This document shows positions 1 to 8,994 of a stretch of 64,000 nt of DNA, one piece after another. The DNA lies in contig CAJNOL010000388.1 of assembly GCA_905250125.1 (NCBI GenBank), positions 62,001 through 126,000 on the forward strand. Direction: 5' to 3'. A program made the translations under genes and the position numbers. The notes under the pieces are model-generated. The model had not been told where the DNA came from and made no database searches. It was given only the letters and a program-made list of their open reading frames with translations. How positions within the stretch are numbered: the first letter of the stretch is position 1; each line of letters starts with the position of its first letter. Source of the stretch: Rotaria sordida (Eukaryota; Rotifera; Eurotatoria; Philodinida; Philodinidae).

Positions 1-192
1 CATCGAAGCCTCCTCTATGTAATAGAGAAAAGCATTTTTCGAAATCTTTTTACATTTGCTAGTTATTCAAACATTATAAAACTTGAAAAAATATACTACA
101 TTTAAGACGGTCGGTCTGAAAGAGTTTAATGAGAGTCAGTGAATATTGAAGAGCATTCTTTTCTCTTCTCCATATTTAACAAGCATTGCTTG

Positions 193-564
193 CTATTGAA
201 TGAGCATCAATTGACGACGTCGACGACGACTATTCAATGCTACCGTTGAGTCTGTTGTCGTGGTGGTCAGATCATTGCCGTCACCGCTTCCCAGATCTGA
301 TAGATCAGGAAAGTTTGGCAAGTCGGGCAAGTCGGTTGAATCTAGCTGATTATCAGATCGTTTGACCACCGATCGAGACAGATCAAATGGCTGTGGAGGG
401 TCAACTATTGGTGTTGGTAGAGGCTGTGTTGTAACATGAGAAGAATGGAAACCATGAGAGAATCCGAAACGCTTTGGTTCAATGGCACCAGGATTCGCAA
501 GAACACGATTGATTGTGCTCACTTGGAGAATGACGGCACAGGAGAAAAACAAGAGAATCGACAT
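193..564 (-). CDS. Small secreted precursor protein, unknown function
   Basis: Single-exon open frame of 123 residues. I do not recognise the family. The first ~23 residues are a clear signal peptide (MSILLFFSCAVILQVS, then a small-residue stretch ending LANPG). The mature part holds a proline-rich segment (TQPLPTPIVDPPQP), a dibasic site (VVKR, about residue 69), an acidic LPDLPNFPDLSD repeat-like segment, a run of threonines, and a C-terminus of five arginines followed by QLMLIQ. The KR and RRRRR sites would suit proprotein convertase cleavage, so a peptide-hormone-like or matrix precursor is possible, but that is inference. A TATA box lies about 62 bases upstream of the ATG, which supports this start, and an ATTAAA signal (minus strand, near 125-130) lies downstream of the TAG stop. 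Confidence 0.6.
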   Translation of the reverse strand: MSILLFFSCAVILQVSTINRVLANPGAIEPKRFGFSHGFHSSHVTTQPLPTPIVDPPQPFDLSRSVVKRSDNQLDSTDLPDLPNFPDLSDLGSGDGNDLTTTTTDSTVALNSRRRRRQLMLIQ

Positions 565-625
565 TTTTGTTGTGATTGATTATTAGTTTAATCGTTGAAT
601 ATGAAACAGCAATGTAGTTCTGATT

Positions 626-635
626 CCTTTATATA
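626..635 (-). promoter_or_regulatory. TATA box of the small secreted-protein gene
   Basis: TATATAAAGG on the minus strand. A start site about 30 bases downstream would leave a short 5' UTR of roughly 35 bases before the ATG at 564. Confidence 0.55.
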
Positions 636-1140
636 CACTTTTCAGCCGTGAGCTTGTTTTTTTCTACTTATTCATCGAAATGTAGGCAGTTTCTGCATCA
701 TTGACACTGAGATGGAACTATTTTTGGAATTATTTCTGCGGCATCATAGGTACCATCTAGTAAGAAAATTTATTTTTAGTATCGCCGATGGATATTGCAC
801 TTTAAACTGCGTTCTTTTTTTTCAATTTTTCTTTTGATATCGTAGGCTGTACATAAACACGAAGAATCATTTCCTTTGTATATAGAAGAAAACATGATTT
901 AAGTGCGACTGAAAATAGAATGGCAATATTCTTAACCAAATAGAATGAATCAAAATAGAATGAATCAAAATAGAAACGTTTGTACCGGTTTCAACTATTT
1001 TTTACGACGAAATATGGTTGAAATCTTTCTTCTTCTATTTTTGTCACTGTATTCCCATAATAAGTAACACGTATGACAACACACGACATACTTCTCAATA
1101 TTACAATCATTTTTTTCATTAATTATTGTGTTAAATTATA
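636..1140. other. Intergenic, no gene seen
   Basis: AT-rich sequence. The only structure seen is a short direct repeat of AATAGAATGAATCAAA units near 938-976. Confidence 0.5.
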
Positions 1141-1888
1141 ATGTTAAACAAGGAACTAGAGCTGAATAAATCTTTGCAGTCAACGACATCAAGTAAAACT
1201 AATAAACGCGATGTTGAACTTGCCTTTTTCACTAAATAAAATGAAGAATATTCTCTAACAACATTACTTGGTGTTAATGAACAAGGAGAAAAAAGAAATC
1301 ATACTGAAAGTAATGATGATTATGATCTTATTATTTATGGATCAGGCATCCCAAAAAGAACCCGATCGAACCAACACAAATTCCGTACAATTATCAATTT
1401 CTTTTCTTACAGCGACAACTACATCCAATCATAATCATCCAAGATTGAATAATCCGAATAACCATTCGTTTACAAATCAATTAATAAACAATGTCGATAC
1501 AGTAAATAATAAATTTACAATAACTAATAATGTTATTAATTATGCAGTTGAATAAAAATAAGCTTCATGTTTAGTAAAAGAATTACTTAAATTAATTGAA
1601 CCAAATTACAAAAAAATGAATCGGAAAATGAATGATGATGTTGGTTTTGAATCAAAGTTCATTGACAAAAATGATGATTTAATTTGACAACAGGGAATAT
1701 TAAATTATTAATATACTTATGTGATATCAAGGATGTCCCTAATAAAATATTAAATGTGAATATTAAAGTTATTCTACCAAAACATCTGCTCCTTCGGAAA
1801 TTTATTAGTATTAAAGGTATACCAGATACCATTGATACTGATGATGTTAAAAGTGAACTCTTACAGAAACACAAGTCAATTTATGCTA
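1141..1888 (+). pseudogene. Decayed retroelement ORF1-like (gag-like) fragment
   Basis: Coding-like sequence runs through all three frames and is broken by stops and frameshifts. Successive pieces read MLNKELELNKSLQ..., then NEEYSLTTLLGVNEQGEKRN..., then a part with ASCLVKELLKLIEPNYKK, then a 70-codon piece at 1684-1896 holding GNIKLLIYLCDIKDV and ISIKGIPDTIDTDDVKSELL. The last resembles the RRM-like region preceding zinc knuckles in non-LTR retrotransposon ORF1 proteins (GxP...I..D.IK.EL). The family assignment is inference from that motif alone. No intact start or zinc knuckle is visible, and a TIR-type repeat begins exactly where the coding signal stops. Confidence 0.4.
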
Positions 1889-2085
1889 CTCTCTAAAAAA
1901 ATAGGTGTCGTCTTGAACCTTTTAGGGTTCCGGATTTGGATACAATTTTAGGCACCTTTTTAGGTTCTGGCTTAAAACTGGTTCGGTCTCAAAACTTTTC
2001 CTCCTTCTTCCAAAAATGGTTTCATCATGTTGAAACATAGTCCATTCGACTCATTTAGTCTACCACTGCTTATTAATTCTATGTC
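1887..2085. mobile_element. Partial MITE with TACTCTCTAAAAAA end
   Basis: The first ~45 bases (TACTCTCTAAAAAAATAGG..., then CTTGAACCTTTTAGGGTTC) match the terminal inverted repeat of the complete element at 6625-6868. The other end is not recognisable, so this is a truncated or highly diverged copy. Confidence 0.5.
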
Positions 2086-2300
2086 TTAACCCTTATCTAC
2101 ATCCTTAACCCCTTAAATCTATATCTAATCTCTTAATGTTATCCATACCCTCTTAAATCTATATCTAATCTCTTAATGTTATCCATAACCTCTTAAATCT
2201 ATATCTAATTCCTTAAACCTATATCTAACTCCTTAACCTTATCCTTGGCTCTTATACCTATATCTAATGCCTAAATTCTATCCTTAAGCACTAAATTCTA
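2086..2300. repeat. Degenerate tandem repeat, 40-bp unit of two ~20-bp halves
   Basis: CTTAAATCT recurs at 2112, 2152 and 2192, an exact 40-bp period (CTTAAATCTATATCTAATCT followed by CTTAATGTTATCCATA). It then decays into ~20-bp half units (ATATCTAACTCCTTAACCTT and similar) to about 2300. A related degenerate array follows the MITE at 6869. Confidence 0.75.
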
Positions 2301-3658
2301 TAGGTTGCATAGATACCTAGATTTGCTGTGAATAGAGTAAAAGCAAGCACTTTCTCCTCTATATACACGAAAAGCCTATCGCCGTTGTTAGATACTGAGA
2401 AGATTCTACATAAAAAGCATTAATTTATATCGTATGATTGAACTTACTAATGAATTGATCATTTACACATACCTAAATAGATAAAAACAGTAATTTCTTT
2501 TATAACATTAAACTTACCATTGAACTGGTTATTGATATGCATCTGCATGAAGAAAATAATTCATTTTATAAGCTATAATTTATTCGTGGATTGATTATTG
2601 AGACATAAGTAAAAACAAAGAAATATTTTATTTTATTAGATCAAATTTACATTTGAATTGATGTTCAGATATATGTAAACATATGAAATAATAATTTACG
2701 TTCAATATATCTTTGTGAACATAAAAGATCGGCATTGACATTCAGAATTTTTCTTATATTGAAACATTTATTCTCATTTGTTACACACAGAAACTAGCAG
2801 AATAGATTCAAAAATTATTCATTTTACAAGGAAGTCATGAATAATACAAATGCAATAAGTATTTGTAGCATTCTCTTAGTAATTTATATGACAATTTGAC
2901 GCCTACTTTTAAATGAAATGTAGGTATTCAAATTGGATAGTGTAAAGACATGAATACCAACATTGTTGAAATAATCTATAGCGTTGAGAGTAATAGACGG
3001 ATTCAAATCGAAAAAACGCATTCTAACGGTTATAAGGAACAAAACGGCGAATGACGAATCGCATTCAACAATTTGAATGAAAAATGAAGAACACTTAAGA
3101 ATTTCTACGATAATTGCATGTCATTCCATGTCTTCGATAGAGAACATCTAGTCTTATTCAACTAAAGATTGTCTGTTGTTTTTGAATGCAGTGAGATGTA
3201 AAAATAGTAGTATTGGTCTTAAAGCTCGTTCATATAGTTAGTCTGAATTTTTTAAGATGTAACTATTTGATAACACTCGTTTGCATAAATACAAATATTG
3301 ATAAATGTATTTTGAAAAGAAACTGATATCCGGATATTAGTCCGTTAAGAATTTATTGGAATATAAATTGCATTTAAATGTCGTTATATGCAACAGATAT
3401 TTCTTCAGAAGTGTCACAAATGTATCTTTTGTTTTTATAGGAACTATAAGACAAAGTCTAATGCAAAAAAAAAGTTCTTTTCATTTTCAGCGACGCATTC
3501 AAACAGGCATATGCCAAGAAATAAGTCAAAAAAACAATTATTTTTGCGTTACAAGAATTTAAATTAAGTAAATCATTATTATGCATTTTTTCCTTCTTAT
3601 TTCATATTCTCTACAAGACATCAATTAGTTTTATTTTAATTCTGTATCTAGTAAAAAT
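2301..3658. other. Intergenic, no gene seen
   Basis: AT-rich sequence with short non-conserved open frames only. No coding or repeat structure could be supported. Confidence 0.5.
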
Positions 3659-5091
3659 ATGTCATTGAACAATGCAACAACTTCTATCAATCGTTATGTT
3701 CCTATTTTTATTTACATATTTGGTACGATTGTTAATCTTCTCAATGTACTTGTATTAAGTCAACGAACTCTTCATTCAAATTCATCTTCTATTTTCTTTT
3801 TTTTTTTCATCAATCGCTGGTCTCTTTGTTATTGTTAGTGGTCTCACAGGTCACATGTTGTCTAGCTATGCAATTGATCTGACTTCGACTGTTGAATGAA
3901 TTTGTAAACTTCGAAGTGTTGTTCTGTATTTTTCAAGAACAATAGTGTTATGGTTAATCATTTTAGCAAGTATTGATCGATGGCTATTATCTAGTTTAAA
4001 CGCAAGGTTACGACAGATGAGCACTATGAACAATGTTTGACGAAGTATATTTGTTGTTCTCATTTATACATGTCTTCTCAATTCTCCAATAGTCTATTGC
4101 TTTGAAGCCAATCAAGCTAAATCTCCACGACCATGTTATACTTCAACATATATTTGTCGTCTGATTACAGATCTATTCTATGCTTTTGGTACCACATTAT
4201 TACCATTGTTATTGATGATTATTTTTGGATTAATGGCGATTAGAAATGTGCAGTGCTCGCGAATTCGTATACAAGTAGCGTTCAATTCAGACTCAAATTG
4301 TGTCAATATGAGAATAGTAGTACTTGGAAATGGATCATTACAATTAAGAAAATTAGATCAACATTTAATTAAAATGCTACTCGTGCAAGTCACTCTGTTA
4401 CTTTTATTTACATTTTCTCATGCCATTCAAAGATTGTATTTAACATTTGCACCAAATCCATCACCACAATCATTACAAGATGCAATACAGAACTTGATCT
4501 TTAATTTGTTTACTCTTTCCTCATTTGTAGCTAGTGGAATGTCAATTTATATATACACCAGGGTTGGAACCGGTCCGGACCGGTTGAAGAAATCGACCGG
4601 GCCGGTAAAGACCGGAATTTTACCGGTTGAAAGTTTTCAGAAATCTTCTTTGTTAACCCTGTTTTTGACCATAAAAACTAAGGTATCACATGTTTTTTCT
4701 GTCAGAATACGTGAAAAAGTACTCAAAATATATGTTATATTAATCGTTTTTTCTGAGGTTCTCTTTAAAAAGATTTATTATGATGAGTGCCTTTTACATG
4801 CGCCTTAAACTATTTCATATTTGGAGCCATTTTTTCTAAAAATAGGTTTTCAAAAAAAAATTCGACATTTTTTCACCGGTTTTTAACCGATTTTCACCGG
4901 AATTTCACCGGTTGGACATGTGATTCCAACCGGCCGGTTTCCGGCCGGACCGGACCGGTAGGATTTTTCAACCGGCCGGACCGGACCGTTTTAATATTTC
5001 TCAACCGGTTCCACCCCTGATATACACATTAAGTGGTAGTACTGCTTTTTGGAAATGCATGTCTTCATGTTGTGAAAACAGTTGTCAGTAA
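3659..5091 (+). pseudogene. Rhodopsin-type GPCR pseudogene interrupted by a hAT element
   Basis: From ATG 3659 the sequence encodes a seven-helix receptor: N-glycosylation site NAT, TM1 FIYIFGTIVNLLNVLVLSQR, a TM2 region, the TM3 cysteine (ICKLR) and an IDRW motif in place of DRY, ECL2 around PCYTSTYICR, TM5 LLPLLLMIIFGLMAIRN, TM6 LVQVTLLLLFTFSHAI, TM7 NLFTLSSFVASGMSIYIYT, and a cysteine-rich tail ending CCENSCQ with stop at 5091. It is broken by a frameshift in the T-run near 3790-3805, in-frame TGA codons at 3897 and 4038, and a 461-bp insertion at 4559-5019 just after TM7. It resembles the large class-A peptide-receptor-like families of rotifers. Ligand unknown. Not functional as assembled. 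Confidence 0.8.
4559..5019. mobile_element. Non-autonomous hAT-type element (461 bp)
   Basis: Terminal inverted repeats CAGGGTTGGAACCGG and CCGGTTCCACCCCTG are flanked by identical 8-bp duplications ATATACAC at 4551-4558 and 5020-5027. Removing the element and one duplication restores the receptor reading frame across the TM7/tail junction. The 8-bp duplication and CAGGG TIR are hallmarks of the hAT superfamily. Both ends carry many CCGG/GGCCGG subterminal motifs, far more GC-rich than the surroundings. No transposase is encoded. Confidence 0.9.
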
Positions 5092-5891
5092 AATTCGATG
5101 TCATTAATGTTTGAAAGTTTGGTTTTTTTTTCGTAATAAACTGTACTATCATCAAGTCGATTGTTGGTACAATTTTGAGATATGAGAAAGAATAAAATAT
5201 CGAATATCAAAAGAGAACTATTTAGAATATTTTTTACGGAACATTTTTTCGATTATTAACTCAATTCAGCCATGCATGTTCAAAAATTTCTATTTCAGAT
5301 ATTAATATATTATTTATTTTCAATAAATTTGATCATTTAACAATGAATTATCATAAATAATTAAGACTATACAACGATGATTTCAATAATACTGTAGATA
5401 ATGGTAGATTTTTACAAGTCACAGTTGTGAATAATTAAATATCAGTATGGACCAAGACATTTCAGCAACCATATCTTTGTCGTTTAAATTTAATTTTTCT
5501 CAAAGACATGATATATGGAAGTTTGAGTATTAAATGACCTAACAGGACATTATCAGCTTCAAATTGGTTTAATACTTTTTCTTGAGAAAAAAAATTATTT
5601 AAAACAATTTAGAGAAAAACACATTGTTTGCCATTATTTTCCGTTCATTGACTATTGTATATACGTGTCTGAAATTTGAATAATTATTCTTTTCTTGGAA
5701 AAATTTTAAACGTAACAATCATTTGAAAGGATAGAATTACTGCATTTCAGATTTCGAACTACTAGATAAGTTTATTTTTTTTTCTAGACATTTTGATTTT
5801 AAATTTGAAAAACTAAAATTGTAAATTCTGTCAAAAAGAAAACAAAAACAAAAAATGATTCATATAGCCAATTTTTCGAAATAATGGACAT
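5092..5891. other. Intergenic, no gene seen
   Basis: AT-rich, with T- and A-runs. No supported coding or RNA feature. Confidence 0.5.
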
Positions 5892-6030
5892 TGCAATGCA
5901 TTATTTTTGTAATTAAAAACGCAATGAATGCAATTACACGGTAATGCAACCTATTTCATGCATTGTAATGCATGAAATAGGTTGCATTATCATGTAATTG
6001 CGCACATTATGTTTTAAAATGCATTTTAAT
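5892..6030. repeat. Palindrome with a perfect 22-bp-arm core
   Basis: The core arms, 5943-5964 and 5967-5988, are exact reverse complements (AATGCAACCTATTTCATGCA...) separated by GT. Imperfect pairing continues outward through GCAATTACAC/GTAATTGCG to roughly 5895 and 6030. It probably represents a small foldback element. Confidence 0.75.
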
Positions 6031-6051
6031 GCATTAAGAACTTCATACATT

Positions 6052-6592
6052 ATACTATTGTCTGTTCAAAAAGCCAGTGGACTCGAATATTTTTGGAGTA
6101 ACTCAAGAATGGAAAGAGCTATAGGGCAGCGATTTTCACTAGTTGAAAAAGACGACAGCGAGGATCTTTTTTTCAATATTATATAAGACGAAATCATTTT
6201 AATACCAATCATTTCTGCAAAACATTGCAAAAAATGGTCCGTCCTACGGATGAAATTGTAAGTTTAATACGGAATTTAGATAGAGGGATTTCATATCTAT
6301 AGTTTAAGATATAATTCGAGTGATTATCTTCACACATTCTAATGTTAAGTAAGTTTTCTTACTTTTTGTGAAAACTTTATGTCAAAGAAAGGTAATTTTT
6401 GTACATTTTTTTCCGGTGTTTTATAAAAAAAGGTTGATTTTATAATAATTTCGTCGGATATAATATTGGAGAAAAAGACGTACCAATGTCTCTTCTTTCG
6501 ATTGATGAAAATTGCAGCTGTCTAACTCTTTTCATTCTTGAGTTATTTCAAAAATATCCGAATTCGCTGACTTTTTGGACAGACATTAGTAT
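6052..6592. mobile_element. TIR element with ~130-bp imperfect inverted ends
   Basis: The left end ATACTATTGTCTGTTCAAAA and the reverse complement of the right end (ATACTAATGTCTGTCCAAAA) match, and similarity continues inward through ACTCAAGAATG(G/A)AAAGAG and CAATATTATAT. It is about 541 bp long with no coding capacity. Confidence 0.7.
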
Positions 6593-6624
6593 GATTAGAA
6601 TTCTGTGATTATGATCTTCAGTTT

Positions 6625-6868
6625 ATACTCTCTAAAAAAGAAAAAAATTACCGAACTGAACCTTTAGGACTCTAGATCTTTTTATCATTTTATGAATCAT
6701 TTTAAGTTATAGCCGAAAACTCTTAAACTTAAAAAACTTTTAGCGAGAAAACTACGAAACCTAAATAGGTTCTCAACGCTTTTGCTGAAACTTATAATGG
6801 TCAGAAAAATGGTACTGAAATATAGAATCCTAAAAGGTTCAGCATGACACCGGTTTTTTTTTAGAGTA
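6625..6868. mobile_element. Complete 244-bp MITE
   Basis: Terminal inverted repeats begin TACTCTCTAAAAAAG on the left and, read in reverse complement, TACTCTAAAAAAAAACC on the right. Internal matches are ACTGAACCTTTAGGACTCT and CTGAACCTTTTAGGATTCT. Flanking TA would suit a Tc1/mariner-like target, though this is not certain. A related partial copy lies at 1887. Confidence 0.7.
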
Positions 6869-6990
6869 CCCTTGTCCTCATACTTTTATCTGTATACCGC
6901 TACCTCTAACCCCTTAAAACTGTACCCTCACATTTATCGCCTTATAACTACATTCTAACACTTATATCCTTATAACTATACCTCGTTGAT
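6869..6990. repeat. Degenerate ~20-bp tandem repeat next to the MITE
   Basis: Decayed units such as CCTTATAACTACATTCTAAC and CCTTATAACTATACC. The composition and unit resemble the array at 2086-2300, which also follows a copy of the same MITE family. Confidence 0.45.
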
Positions 6991-7212
6991 GATACTTTTA
7001 CAAATGTATGCTTATGAATAAATACTATGATTATCCAGATATCTGAAGCCTATTATCCATGAGGATTTCGAATATATTACCTGGAATTAATTCTGTAGAA
7101 ATCTGTGTAACATTGAAGCTCTATCAGTTCATTGTAGTAAGAAGCTTGAATATCAGAGAAGTACAATGCAATGTTTATGTATTACTGGGCTATAGATTAA
7201 CATAACGAATGC

Positions 7213-8166
7213 TCCAGAGAAAATGGGTCTCTCAGTATTTTAAAGATTTATCCTCTATTATCCCTGTGACTAAAGTCTTTTTTATTATCAAAAGATAGTG
7301 CTTGAAATTCTCTACAAAACCATATATGACTAGACCCAGCAACAGTTTTAGATATATTTGAAAAAAGAGGAAAACGAAAGACATACAAGCAACTGTACAA
7401 AGCAAATGACGGATGTCTCATAATAAATGGCCGCACTTTGTATTTCACGTTGTAATCTCTGAATACGTTCTATTAAAAAAATAGAATATATCACAAGATG
7501 CAGCATGAAGAGCTCTACAATCTACAAATTAAAGTTTATTTTAACTGTATACTTTTTGTTTTTTTTTTAAAAAAAAAGAGCAAAACTCTGTGCGACCAAT
7601 TTTCCTCTTAGCGAAAACCAATCACACAGATTTTGGAGTTTTTTTTTGAGCATAAAAAGTACACAAATAAAGTAAACTGTTCTTTGTAAACTGTAGAGCT
7701 TTTCACGCTACATCTTGTGATATGTATTGGTTTTTCTAGAAGAAGCATATTTGGTGATAAAAAGACAAAAGGAATTCTCGTTCGTATAAAAAAAATGATT
7801 TCTTCACAATGGCGATAATTGCTCGCACAGAGTTGTATTTTTTTTTAAAACAAAAAGTATAGAATTAAAATAAACTTTATTTTGTAGATTGTACAACTTT
7901 TCATGCTGCATCTTGTGGTATATTTTGTTTTTTAATAAAACGTATTTAGAGGTTAAAATGCAAAATGCGGCCATTTATTATGAAACACCCGTTATGTCTT
8001 TATTTCTCATCTTTTTTCAAACTTATCTAAAACTGTTATTGGGTCTAGTCATATATGGTTTTGTAGAGAATTTCAAGTGCTATCATTTGATAATAAAAAG
8101 AGCGTTAATCACAGGGATAATAGATGAAAAATCTTTAAAATACTGAGAGGTCCATTTTTCCTTGGA
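7213..8166. mobile_element. Foldback element, ~950 bp
   Basis: The outer arms 7213-7620 and ~7800-8166 are reverse complements. The left starts TCCAGAGAAAATGGG and the right ends CCATTTTTCCTTGGA. Shared blocks include GCGGCCATTTATTATGA, GGGTCTAGTCATATATGG and ACAAGATGCAGCATGAA. A third, internal partial copy of the last block lies near 7640-7755. Short open frames in each arm are mirror images of each other and not genes. Confidence 0.8.
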
Positions 8167-8994
8167 CACCCGTTAGAAATACACAAGGGTCGCTAAGATC
8201 CTGATATTCGGAATCAGCTGGGTGAACTGCATACAGACATGCATGTTTCTATGAAAAAGTGATTGATCACTTGGGAAACTTTCCTTGTAAGATAAAATTT
8301 CTGAGCACTCAAAATTCTAGTTCTAACTTATATCTTTTGGTCCATCGGATATAATTTCTAGCGGGTCAAAAGTGAACAAACACCTCATCTAAAAGCTGTT
8401 CGATCACCAGTTAGTTTCTGTTCTCTGAATTCTATGTGTTATTATTGATTATTATGTCATATAATGTAATGAAGTCTATACTTTTTCGCTTTATATTTAT
8501 TATCGAAAACAAAAGAAATCTACAATAATCTTCAGCATCCATAATAGAAAGTAAAATCTAAATAAGTTACATTTTATTTGTATAATGACAATTCTTCTCA
8601 AATGTTTAAATTGACCTCAAGCAATTATATATAGATTTCATCATTTTTGAAATACGTTTCCATGATAACATATATTATTCGATATCATAATTCAAATAAA
8701 CATAACAGAATCGAATCAATTTACATAAACACGAAAACAGTATCTACGTAAGATTAGCAGCTCCCTCTATCATCAATTTCTAGTATTCGAGGAAATAGAC
8801 AATAAATCATATTCATCATTGGTCTACATATGTATCCATTGATTGTTCGTTCATTGTTCTGACGACCTTTTGTCTTGTTTGTTGTTGTTCTCTTCTTATT
8901 GTATCGTCGTTATAATCTGAAATCTAGCTATTAAAATATTCGAATTATTTAAAGAATGCGTGACAAATTAAATAATTAATCTTAAAAATTAATA
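8167..8994. other. Intergenic upstream of Dishevelled
   Basis: Probably holds the Dishevelled promoter and 5' UTR. No clear TATA or initiator could be assigned. Confidence 0.4.

Noticed and set aside
2086..2300. CRISPR array or telomere repeat
   Set aside because: Units are contiguous without unique spacers, the genome is animal, and the unit is not the telomeric hexamer expected for rotifers.
4206..5020. Open frames of 200 and 77 codons running into the GC-rich element
   Set aside because: They are the receptor frame continuing into the hAT insert, and a chance frame of the insert. Not genes.
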